Shown: piece by piece, positions 1 to 5,351 of the stretch
How the letters are laid out: each line of letters opens with the position of its first letter
Position numbering within the stretch: the stretch's first letter is position 1
Source: Acidimicrobiales bacterium
Lineage (GTDB): Bacteria; Actinomycetota; Acidimicrobiia; Acidimicrobiales; Poriferisodalaceae
Reading direction: 5' to 3'
Assembly: GCA_020439485.1 (NCBI GenBank)
Contig: JAGQSP010000432.1
Coordinates: forward strand, 1-10,150
Length of the DNA: 10,150 nucleotides
Program-made: the position numbers and the translations under genes
The notes under the pieces: generated by a model
Told to the model about the DNA's origin: nothing
Database searches by the model: none
The model's input: the letters and a program-made list of their open reading frames with translations, nothing else

Positions 1-484
1 TCTCGATGGGCGAACCGTCGGCGTATCGTCGCAGCCCACCAAACATCGGCGACACTCCGGCGACGTCGAGGCGAACCTCACAGTCGACCATCGGGTTGTT
101 CTTGAACGCCGATCTCGGGTCGGCCATGTCTCGGGGCTGGTCGAGCAAGCACACCTTTCCGTCATAGGAGATGGTGAGATGCTTGAACGGCTCGACCACC
201 TCGATGGTCAGCCCGCCTGCGTCCATGCGATCGTTGTTGTCGATCTCGGGCCGTTTGTAGATGAAACCAACGCGACCGTCTGGCAAATAGACACAGACGG
301 TCATCTCGGCGTGGCCCTCGTTGACCCGGTTACCTATGCGGAACCATGCACCCGTTTCGGCGGTGAGATCGAAGCCGTTCAGATACATCGACTCGTTGTA
401 GTTGGGCACCGGGTCGGGGGTGTGGGTGTACTCGTCGTGTGGTTCGAGGACGGTCACCACCCGTCGTTCATCGTCGCCGTCCAT
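1..484 (-). CDS. Conserved hypothetical protein, partial (resembles DUF7064/DUF7065-type lipocalin-like proteins)
   Basis: The minus strand is open from an ATG at 484 to the window edge (161 codons, C-terminus missing). The start is firm: a full AGGAGG lies 7 nt upstream, and the upstream gene ends only 11 bp away. Visible features are an early NYNESMY segment (residues 28-34), then WFRIGNRVNEGHAEM (47-61), a CVYLPDGRVGF strand (64-74), a KVCLLD strand (110-115) and ADPR (121-124). These alternate like the strands of a beta-barrel, with no signal peptide, membrane segment or recognisable catalytic motif. From memory, the NESMY / R-GNR-NEG-AEM / MADP pattern matches uncharacterised actinobacterial and proteobacterial proteins with DUF7064/DUF7065-like barrels, sometimes found near lipid or steroid genes. 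Function is unknown. It is the last visible gene of the desaturase-regulator unit and probably translationally coupled to the GNAT-VOC gene. Confidence 0.85.
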   Translation of the reverse strand, partial: MDGDDERRVVTVLEPHDEYTHTPDPVPNYNESMYLNGFDLTAETGAWFRIGNRVNEGHAEMTVCVYLPDGRVGFIYKRPEIDNNDRMDAGGLTIEVVEPFKHLTISYDGKVCLLDQPRDMADPRSAFKNNPMVDCEVRLDVAGVSPMFGGLRRYADGSPIE

Positions 485-491
485 GGGCGAG

Positions 492-497
492 CCTCCT
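492..497 (-). promoter_or_regulatory. Perfect Shine-Dalgarno AGGAGG overlapping the upstream stop codon
   Basis: On the minus strand the string TAGGAGG contains both the TAG stop of the GNAT-VOC gene (498-496) and a full AGGAGG placed 7 nt before the ATG at 484. This is the strongest ribosome-binding site seen in the window. It fixes the start of the hypothetical gene and suggests that ribosomes ending on the upstream gene re-initiate here. Confidence 0.85.
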
Positions 498-1380
498 ATC
501 TCCAGCTTGGGTCGAGGAAGGTCTGAACCTCGATCACGTGTCCGTCAGGGTCGCGGTAGAAGCCGTGATAGAGGTTGTACTTGGCGTTGTGGGCCGGCGG
601 CCGGTCGCAAACCACACCGGCAGCCACCAGGCGATCGTGCCAACGGTCGACCTCACCAGTCACCAGGGTCAGCATCAAACCATCGGTGGCGCGGGCGTCG
701 CGTTCACAGATGCCCACGAACGCGTCGGCCGCCACGCGATAGATGCGACAGTCGCCCTGATCGAGCACCAGGTCGAGTCCCAACACCTGGCCATAGAAGG
801 CCGCCGACCTCGACAGGTCCGATACCGGCAGGAACGTCACCTGCTGGTCGAATCCGGCAGGGTCGACGTGGTCGATCCCGTTGCGAGGCTCGAGCGGGCG
901 ATGCATGACCAGATGGTCGACCAGGGTGCCGTCGGGCAGCCTGAACCCCTCGGGAACCGTGGCGATGACACGGAACCCGAGCGAACGCCACAAGGCGACC
1001 GCTGCACGGTTTGAAGACACGACGATGTTGAACTGCATCGCCCTGTAACCCGTGTCGGCGGCCAGGGTCAGGGCGGCCTCGCCCATCGCCCGGCCGATGC
1101 CCTGACCCCGCGCCGCGGACGACACGGCGAAGCTGGCGTTGGCGACATGCGAACCGGGCCCCGGATGGTTGGGTCTGATGACGAAGCAGCCAACCAGCTG
1201 GTCATCGGTCTCGGCGACGTAACCCAGCCCGCCCGAGTCGGGTGCGAAGTATTGCCACAGCTGATCGTCCGACGCCAAGGGGTCGAACGCGTAGGTGTCT
1301 GCTGCGTCGACCAGCTCGCGGGCGATCGCCACAACCGACGGTCGGTCGGCCGGGGTCGCACGTCTGACCCTGAGGCTCAC
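496..1380 (-). CDS. GNAT N-acetyltransferase fused to a VOC (glyoxalase/bleomycin-resistance) domain
   Basis: This is a 294-residue two-domain protein. Residues about 4-162 form a GNAT fold: a VRRATPADRP beginning, strand FAVSSAARGQGIGRAMGEAA (84-103) carrying the acetyl-CoA pyrophosphate loop RGQGIG (91-96), and the closing SSNRAAVALWRSLGFRV segment (122-138). Residues about 178-290 form a VOC domain: QQVTFLPVSDLSRSAAFYGQVLGL (179-202), then FYRDPDGHVIEV (274-285), where E284 sits at the usual C-terminal metal-ligand position. The usual first ligand histidine appears to be glutamine (Q180). The start is taken as GTG at 1380 because it overlaps the TGA of the upstream VOC gene as GTGA; the longer open frame to 1632 is out-of-frame Arg-rich sequence inside that gene. 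The GNAT half presumably acetylates an amine; substrate unknown. The VOC half may bind or modify a related ligand, or sequester a toxic compound. Confidence 0.88.
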   Translation of the reverse strand: MSLRVRRATPADRPSVVAIARELVDAADTYAFDPLASDDQLWQYFAPDSGGLGYVAETDDQLVGCFVIRPNHPGPGSHVANASFAVSSAARGQGIGRAMGEAALTLAADTGYRAMQFNIVVSSNRAAVALWRSLGFRVIATVPEGFRLPDGTLVDHLVMHRPLEPRNGIDHVDPAGFDQQVTFLPVSDLSRSAAFYGQVLGLDLVLDQGDCRIYRVAADAFVGICERDARATDGLMLTLVTGEVDRWHDRLVAAGVVCDRPPAHNAKYNLYHGFYRDPDGHVIEVQTFLDPSWR

Positions 1381-1802
1381 CCGTACTGGATGAACTCGAC
1401 GACGTTGCCGTCGGGGTCGGCGACCATGCCAATGGAAACCCCTGGCCGCAGCTCGACGGCCTTCATCAAGATCTGATGCCCAGCCTCGTCGCATGCCGCG
1501 ACCGTGTCGGCGACGTTCGAGACGTTGATGGTGATGTACCGGTAGCCCAAGCCATCGGCGAACCCGCCGCCAGGAGCCTTGGCCTCGGGGTTGGTGTCGA
1601 AGCTGACCAACTTCACGAGTGTCGGCCCGCACCGCAGCCGATGCATGGTGCCGCCACCGCCTACCGGCATGGGCATGTCGCCTTCGTGGGTCATGCCGAG
1701 CAGGTCGCGGTAGAAGGCCAGAGATGCGTCGCTGTCGCTGATGACGATGCCGATGGCAACCGGCTCGGGCCCCAGCTCGACTTTCACGGGTTCGATTGTC
1801 AT
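1377..1802 (-). CDS. VOC family protein (glyoxalase/dioxygenase fold)
   Basis: This is a 141-residue, single VOC domain. The first beta-alpha-beta module is VAIGIVISDSDASLAFYRDLLGM (15-37). The second begins near GYRYITINV (86-94) and ends in the hallmark DPDGNVVEF (129-137), where E136 fills the C-terminal metal-ligand position. The histidine usually found in the first strand is missing, so metal binding and lyase or dioxygenase chemistry are uncertain. The ATG at 1802 starts the first domain-like sequence; an AGGG overlapping the upstream stop lies 9 nt before it, and the gap to the upstream regulator is 10 bp. An in-frame start at 1877 would run through the regulator gene and add a basic, unrelated tail. 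It is followed by a GTGA overlap into a protein that carries a second, divergent VOC domain. Substrate is unknown. Confidence 0.88.
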   Translation of the reverse strand: MTIEPVKVELGPEPVAIGIVISDSDASLAFYRDLLGMTHEGDMPMPVGGGGTMHRLRCGPTLVKLVSFDTNPEAKAPGGGFADGLGYRYITINVSNVADTVAACDEAGHQILMKAVELRPGVSIGMVADPDGNVVEFIQYG

Positions 1803-1812
1803 GGACCGAACC

Positions 1813-2598
1813 CTATGCGCCGACGGCGGCGAAGAACGAACGCAACTCGACCTGCAGATCGGCCTCATAGCGCGCATAGGCCTGGCGCAATTGGTCCGCG
1901 GGCCAACCTGGCGGGTACAGCTCGATGGGCAGCAGCGGATCGTGCGTCAGGTGCTGCAGCACGGCGGCCGCCAAGCGGAACCGGGCGGCCAGGTCGTCGG
2001 CCGAGCCCTGCAGTTGGCCTAGCAGCTCCGCGGCCGTGTCGGACCACGCATCGAGGGCGAACAGGCGACCCACCAACTCGCCAGCCGCGGCGGTGTCGCT
2101 TGGCGAGACCCGAAACCACAACACGTGGTTGGCGACATCTCCATCGAGCAGATCGCCGGCCTCGCGGTCGAGGTTGCCGGGCCGCATCCATACACCCTCG
2201 CGCAGCTCGCCCAGGCGGGCGGCGCCAAGATCACGTCGCAGCGCGTGGCGTTTGGCCGCCGTGCGACCGCTCTCGGCGACGATGGCTTGCTCCCATGCGC
2301 CATCCCAGCGGCCATCACGTTGGCTCGAAGCCGAAGATCGGGCCAGGTCCTGGCGTCGCTGACGCTTGAGCAGCTCGCCCGACAATGCGTACATGCCGTC
2401 GTCGTTGACCAGTTCGCCCTTCTCGACCATGCGGCTGAGGGCCACTCGAGCGGTGCCCGGGGCGATGCCGAACTGCTCGGCCAGCGCGATCAGGAGGCGG
2501 CCGCGAAGGCGGGGTGGTCTGGTACCCAACAGCGCCGAGGCCATGACGCTGCGCGCCGACAGCGGCCTGAAGAGAACCTCGAGCTCGGTCGGGGTCAC
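1813..2598 (-). CDS. PaaX-family transcriptional regulator
   Basis: The protein has 261 residues, close to the usual PaaX length. An N-terminal winged helix (about 9-72) contains LLIALAEQFGIAPGTARVAL (36-55) followed by SRMVEKGELV, matching the PaaX recognition-helix region. The middle domain has the family-like REGVWMRPGNL (133-143), and the C-terminal domain has DPLLPIELYPPGWPADQL (220-237). PaaX itself represses phenylacetate degradation and responds to phenylacetyl-CoA; relatives often sense other acyl- or aryl-CoA thioesters, so a CoA-linked inducer is likely but not shown. The start is taken as the GTG at 2598, whose GTGA overlaps the desaturase stop; another in-frame GTG at 2619 is possible. 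Lying second in the unit, behind the desaturase, it may control that unit, including itself. Confidence 0.9.
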   Translation of the reverse strand: MTPTELEVLFRPLSARSVMASALLGTRPPRLRGRLLIALAEQFGIAPGTARVALSRMVEKGELVNDDGMYALSGELLKRQRRQDLARSSASSQRDGRWDGAWEQAIVAESGRTAAKRHALRRDLGAARLGELREGVWMRPGNLDREAGDLLDGDVANHVLWFRVSPSDTAAAGELVGRLFALDAWSDTAAELLGQLQGSADDLAARFRLAAAVLQHLTHDPLLPIELYPPGWPADQLRQAYARYEADLQVELRSFFAAVGA

Positions 2599-3575
2599 CC
2601 CGACGCCAGCGCCTTCCACAGCGCCCGGTACGAGGGCCAGGTGATCTCGGGGGTGATGTAGCCGTCTTCGGTCAGGATCTGCTCGAAGCGAGCGAGGTTG
2701 CGGAACGGGATTCCCGAGTCGACGTGATGGGCCAGGTGACGGCCCACCCCGATGGGCACGAAGATCGCCCTGGCCACCAGCGACTGGCGGACGTGGTGCG
2801 AGCTCTTGCGGCGGTCGTCAGAGCGGGTGAGGCCGCCGTGCTCGGCCACTGCGCGCAAGCGGTTGAGCACCTGGTACACGAACACGTAGGGCGCCACCCA
2901 CAAGAACAGGTAGAGCCACGGATGACCCGTCAGCGCAAATAGGGCGAATATCACCGCCTGGCCCGCGTAGAACCGGAGACTGTTGACCCGGTGCTTGGCA
3001 CTGAGCACGCCCGTAATGCGCGGCTTGAGCACCCGCCAGGCCGACACTCCGGTGGCGTCGCGCAGCAGCTTGCGCCTCATCGACTCGGCCTTGATCGGGT
3101 AGAACGAGTACAGCAAGAAGTCGGGTTCCTTGGGACCGAACTCATCGCGGTGATGGTTGCTGTGGCCGCGGCGATAGCCGTGGGTGCCCGTGCCGAACGC
3201 CACCCACCCGAAGAAGTTGATGCCGACGACGTCGTTGATTCGCCGATTGCTGAACAACGATCGGTGCGAACCCTCGTGATGCAGGATGAACATCCGGTTC
3301 TGGAGCACGGCCATGACCGGAATTGCCAGCGCCACGGCGAGCCAGTGGTCTAGCGCCACCACGGCGGCGACAACCAGGGCGGGCATTGCCACTGCGGCGA
3401 CGCATGTCCAGGCGTTGAGCAGATTGGGAATGCGGCGCAGCTCTGCCATCAGTTCGGGGTGGGGCCGTCCGTCTGGGCGAAGCCGATCGGATCCGGCGAA
3501 GGGTTCGACCTCGGGCACCATGCCCCCGGTCATCGAGGCGACGAGTTCGTCGTGGGTCGGCATCGCAGCGGTCAT
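2595..3575 (-). CDS. Membrane fatty acid desaturase family protein
   Basis: This 326-residue membrane di-iron enzyme has the three histidine boxes of the family: H100-x3-H104 (HEGSH), H138-x2-HH142 (HSNHH) and H280-x2-HH284 (HLAHH). H246 in AEHGG is another probable iron-side histidine. Hydrophobic stretches at about 58-75, 78-95, 115-130 and 203-236 fit the usual hairpin topology, with the histidine boxes on the cytoplasmic side. Enzymes of this type use O2 and an electron donor to introduce a double bond or hydroxyl into acyl chains; the exact substrate cannot be read here. The ATG at 3575 has no Shine-Dalgarno sequence but a good promoter places the transcript start at about the ATG itself. 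A second ATG at 3563 is the alternative. It is the first gene of a five-gene minus-strand unit and overlaps the regulator gene by 4 bp. Confidence 0.92.
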   Translation of the reverse strand: MTAAMPTHDELVASMTGGMVPEVEPFAGSDRLRPDGRPHPELMAELRRIPNLLNAWTCVAAVAMPALVVAAVVALDHWLAVALAIPVMAVLQNRMFILHHEGSHRSLFSNRRINDVVGINFFGWVAFGTGTHGYRRGHSNHHRDEFGPKEPDFLLYSFYPIKAESMRRKLLRDATGVSAWRVLKPRITGVLSAKHRVNSLRFYAGQAVIFALFALTGHPWLYLFLWVAPYVFVYQVLNRLRAVAEHGGLTRSDDRRKSSHHVRQSLVARAIFVPIGVGRHLAHHVDSGIPFRNLARFEQILTEDGYITPEITWPSYRALWKALASG

Positions 3576-3581
3576 GGGTTG

Positions 3582-3609
3582 ATGTTACACCGACAACGAC
3601 GTTTGACAA
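3582..3609 (-). promoter_or_regulatory. Promoter of the desaturase unit, predicted leaderless
   Basis: On the minus strand TTGTCA (3609-3604) and TAACAT (3587-3582) are separated by 16 bp, a good fit to sigma-70-type -35 and -10 boxes. Only 6 nt separate the -10 box from the ATG at 3575, so transcription should begin at or next to the start codon. The gene lacks a ribosome-binding site, which agrees with leaderless translation, common in actinobacteria. The start site is predicted, not measured. Confidence 0.6.
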
Positions 3610-3627
3610 AGCCGACGTAACAGTCAA
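3584..3627. repeat. Nested inverted repeats in the divergent promoter region (possible operator)
   Basis: TGTTAC at 3584-3589 and GTAACA at 3617-3622 are perfect 6-bp inverted arms 27 bp apart. A second pair, TTGAC (3603-3607) and GTCAA (3623-3627), is interleaved with them. The first arm overlaps the -10 box of the desaturase promoter and the TTGAC arm overlaps its -35 box, so a bound protein could block transcription. The neighbouring PaaX-type regulator is the obvious candidate, but arms this short can occur by chance. Confidence 0.3.
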
Positions 3628-3646
3628 GGGGATCTGGGACAGGCGG

Positions 3647-3652
3647 TATGGT
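3647..3652 (+). promoter_or_regulatory. -10 box of the cupin gene, predicted leaderless
   Basis: TATGGT fits the TAnnnT pattern and lies exactly 6 nt before the GTG at 3659, which has no Shine-Dalgarno sequence. No convincing -35 box is present 16-18 bp upstream. The spacing is the same as on the opposite strand for the desaturase. Confidence 0.45.
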
Positions 3653-3658
3653 CGCAAC

Positions 3659-3955
3659 GTGAGGCACCATCGCGTCCCCGACAGCGCCACGTTCGTCCGG
3701 ACCACACCACGCTTCGACGCCGACACGATCCCCGTGGGCTTGCTGTCGAGCCATCATCTGGCGGCGCGCACCTGGGCGGTGATCAGGGTCGACAGCGGCG
3801 AACTCGAGTTCACATGGGAAGACGACCCCGACAACCCGACGACCATCGGGGCGGGTGACAGCCTGGTGATCCCACCCGAGGCCAGGCATCACATTTCGCC
3901 GCCGGGCAAGGTGTCGTTCGAAATCGACTTCTACAGCGATAGGTCCGGCAGCTAG
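3659..3955 (+). CDS. Small cupin, DUF1971 / YeaR-like
   Basis: This 98-residue single-domain beta-barrel carries a run typical of DUF1971, the domain in E. coli YeaR and at the N-terminus of some TehB proteins. The run comprises TTPRFDADTIPVGLLSSHHL (15-34), TWAVIRVDSGELEFTW (38-53), and GDSLVIPPEARHHISP (66-81), ending in a SFEIDFYS strand. H32 and H77/H78 are candidate metal or ligand-binding residues. Relatives are linked to tellurite or nitrosative stress, but the biochemical role is not established and no tehB methyltransferase adjoins it here. The GTG at 3659 has a TAnnnT box 6 nt upstream and no ribosome-binding site. It is divergent from the desaturase and convergent with the J-domain gene, whose stop lies 15 bp beyond its own. 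Confidence 0.85.
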   Translation: MRHHRVPDSATFVRTTPRFDADTIPVGLLSSHHLAARTWAVIRVDSGELEFTWEDDPDNPTTIGAGDSLVIPPEARHHISPPGKVSFEIDFYSDRSGS

Positions 3956-3970
3956 ATCGCCCGTTGGCGT

Positions 3971-4363
3971 CTATACCCCAGCCGTGTCGTTCAGCAGGCG
4001 ACGGGCGAGCACCGACGCAAACGACGGGCCCGCAACAACCCGAACCCGAGCCTCTGACGACCGCTGCCGGCTTCTGGCCGTGCGCGACTCGGCGTGCACC
4101 ACCCTCGGCAGCACCGGGTTGGGATCGACACGATCGAGATACCAGTGATGCCGCGAGGCCGGGGCCGCAGCGGCGACCGGCTCGGCAGCGGCCGCAGCCA
4201 GGGCGCGCTCGTAAGCCCACCTGAGCTCGACGAATTTCTCGGCGTCTCCGCCGGCGTCGGGATGGTGGGTCTTGGCTGCCCGCCTGAAGGCGGCATTCAC
4301 GTCGGCGCGCGTCGCGCCGCGGTCGATACCCAGCACGCGCCGGGCACGCTCCAGTTCATCCAT
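3971..4363 (-). CDS. Short J-domain (DnaJ-like) protein
   Basis: This is a 130-residue protein whose first 56 residues are a J-domain: MDELERARRVLGIDRGATRA, helix II NAAFRRAAKTHHPDAGGDAE with the essential HPD at 34-36, and helix III KFVELRWAYERAL (43-55). J-domains stimulate the ATPase of Hsp70 (DnaK). The Gly/Phe, zinc-finger and C-terminal peptide-binding domains of full DnaJ are absent. Instead there is an Ala-rich linker (56-69) and a basic C-terminal half (about 70-130) without recognised motifs. The ATG at 4363 begins exactly at the J-domain; the open frame extends upstream to 4741 but that part runs antisense to the acyltransferase gene. A weak GAGAGA lies before the start. The substrate or partner is unknown; it could be a specialised DnaK co-chaperone. 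Confidence 0.85.
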   Translation of the reverse strand: MDELERARRVLGIDRGATRADVNAAFRRAAKTHHPDAGGDAEKFVELRWAYERALAAAAAEPVAAAAPASRHHWYLDRVDPNPVLPRVVHAESRTARSRQRSSEARVRVVAGPSFASVLARRLLNDTAGV

Positions 4364-4481
4364 GAACTTCGGTCTCTCGATCCGTCGATCCCGTCCGTGG
4401 AATCGCTCGTGGGTACCTGTCGGCCGCTCCCCCGTCCCAGATGAGTGGAATCGAGCGGTGTTGACGGGGGTTGGCATCGAC

Positions 4482-5351
4482 GTGCCCAAAGCCGATCGCC
4501 AAGCCCGCAGCGCCACAATCGCCCGCCGAGTCAAGACCATTCCTGCAATGCTGGGAGTCACCGCTGCCGCGTTGGCTACCGCACCTGCCGTGGTGCCGGC
4601 GCTGGCCGCATACGACCTGCTGGTGCGCCGGCCGAAGCTGCCGCTGACACGCACGTATCTCTTCGGCCTGCAGTACCTGCTGAACGATTCACTCGAGATC
4701 GTGGTGGCACCCGCTCTGTGGGCTTGCGCCGGCTTCGGCACCCGTCTCGAGTCGCCCGCGTCGATCCGCTGGCACCAGCGACTCCAAACTTGGTCGTTGC
4801 GAGTGCTCGAAAAGCGAGCGTCTCAGCTGCTCGGCCTGCGGGTCGAGCTGGATAGGCCCCTGCCGCCGGTTCGGTTCCCGGCGATAGTCGTGTCGCGCCA
4901 CGTCAGCGTGTTCGACTCGTCGCTGCCTGCTCTGGTGCTGAGCCCGGTAACCGAACAGATCCGTGGCGTGATGATGGCCGAAATGCTTGCCGACGCCGGA
5001 ATGGACATCGTCTAGGCCCTTGAACGGTTGCGCGACACTGACCCACAGCGGGCGGGCCGGCTATCGCAGCTGAAGGGTGTGCTGCCGCCCCGCGCCGGCG
5101 GCCTGAGTGCCTTGCTCGACGCACTGCCCAACGCCGACGTGATCGTGTTGCGTCATCACGGTCTGGACGAGATCGCCGCGCTGACCGACCTGGCCACATT
5201 GGCCCCGCTGAACGATCCGATACGGGTGGATATCGAGGTCATACCCCGAGCGTCGATTCCTGGCGATCACGCATCGCGACTGCGATGGTTGGACGATCTG
5301 TGGTTGCAGCTCGACCGCACGATGTCAGGAGCGACCGGGCCTCAGAGCTAG
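4482..5351 (+). pseudogene. PlsC-type acyltransferase, broken by an internal deletion and in-frame stop
   Basis: The reading frame encodes an acyltransferase of the 1-acyl-glycerol-3-phosphate (PlsC) type. A hydrophobic N-terminal stretch is followed by LFGLQYLLNDSLEIVVAPAL and by SRHVSVFDSSLP, which carries the catalytic H-x4-D (HVSVFD). After GVMMAEMLADAGMDIV comes TAG (5013-5015). The same frame then continues, clearly coding, with ALERLRDTDPQRAGRL, VLPPRAGG, ADVIVLRHHGLD, PRASIPGDHASRLRWLDDLW, to a stop at 5349-5351. Neither the FxxR-type motif nor the FPEG motif, which should lie between these blocks, is present anywhere, so a central piece (about 50 codons by memory of relatives) seems deleted and the stop sits at the junction. 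The start is uncertain: GTG 4482 or GTG 4458. Activity is unlikely. An assembly error remains possible. Confidence 0.75.

Noticed and set aside
1476..2661. Plus-strand open frames antisense to the VOC and PaaX genes
   Set aside because: They are Arg/Pro- or Ala/Gln-rich without domain signatures, while the minus strand encodes clear families with coupled starts and stops.
3659..3955. Cupin as part of a tellurite-resistance operon
   Set aside because: The DUF1971 similarity alone does not show tellurite function; no tehA, tehB or ter gene is in the window.
4272..4481. N-terminal extension of the acyltransferase back to 4272
   Set aside because: That part lies antisense to the J-domain coding sequence and is Arg/Ser-rich. 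The GTG at 4482, or at 4458, is a better start.
4364..4741. N-terminal extension of the J-domain protein up to 4741
   Set aside because: The added 126 residues run antisense to the acyltransferase and show no conserved features; the J-domain begins exactly at the ATG at 4363.
5013..5015. TAG read through as an amino acid (recoding)
   Set aside because: Other genes here use TAG as a normal stop, and missing motifs on either side of the codon point to deletion instead of recoding.
5028..5351. Separate functional gene for the distal half of the acyltransferase
   Set aside because: The only nearby starts are TTG or weaker, with no ribosome-binding site, and the piece begins in the middle of a domain.
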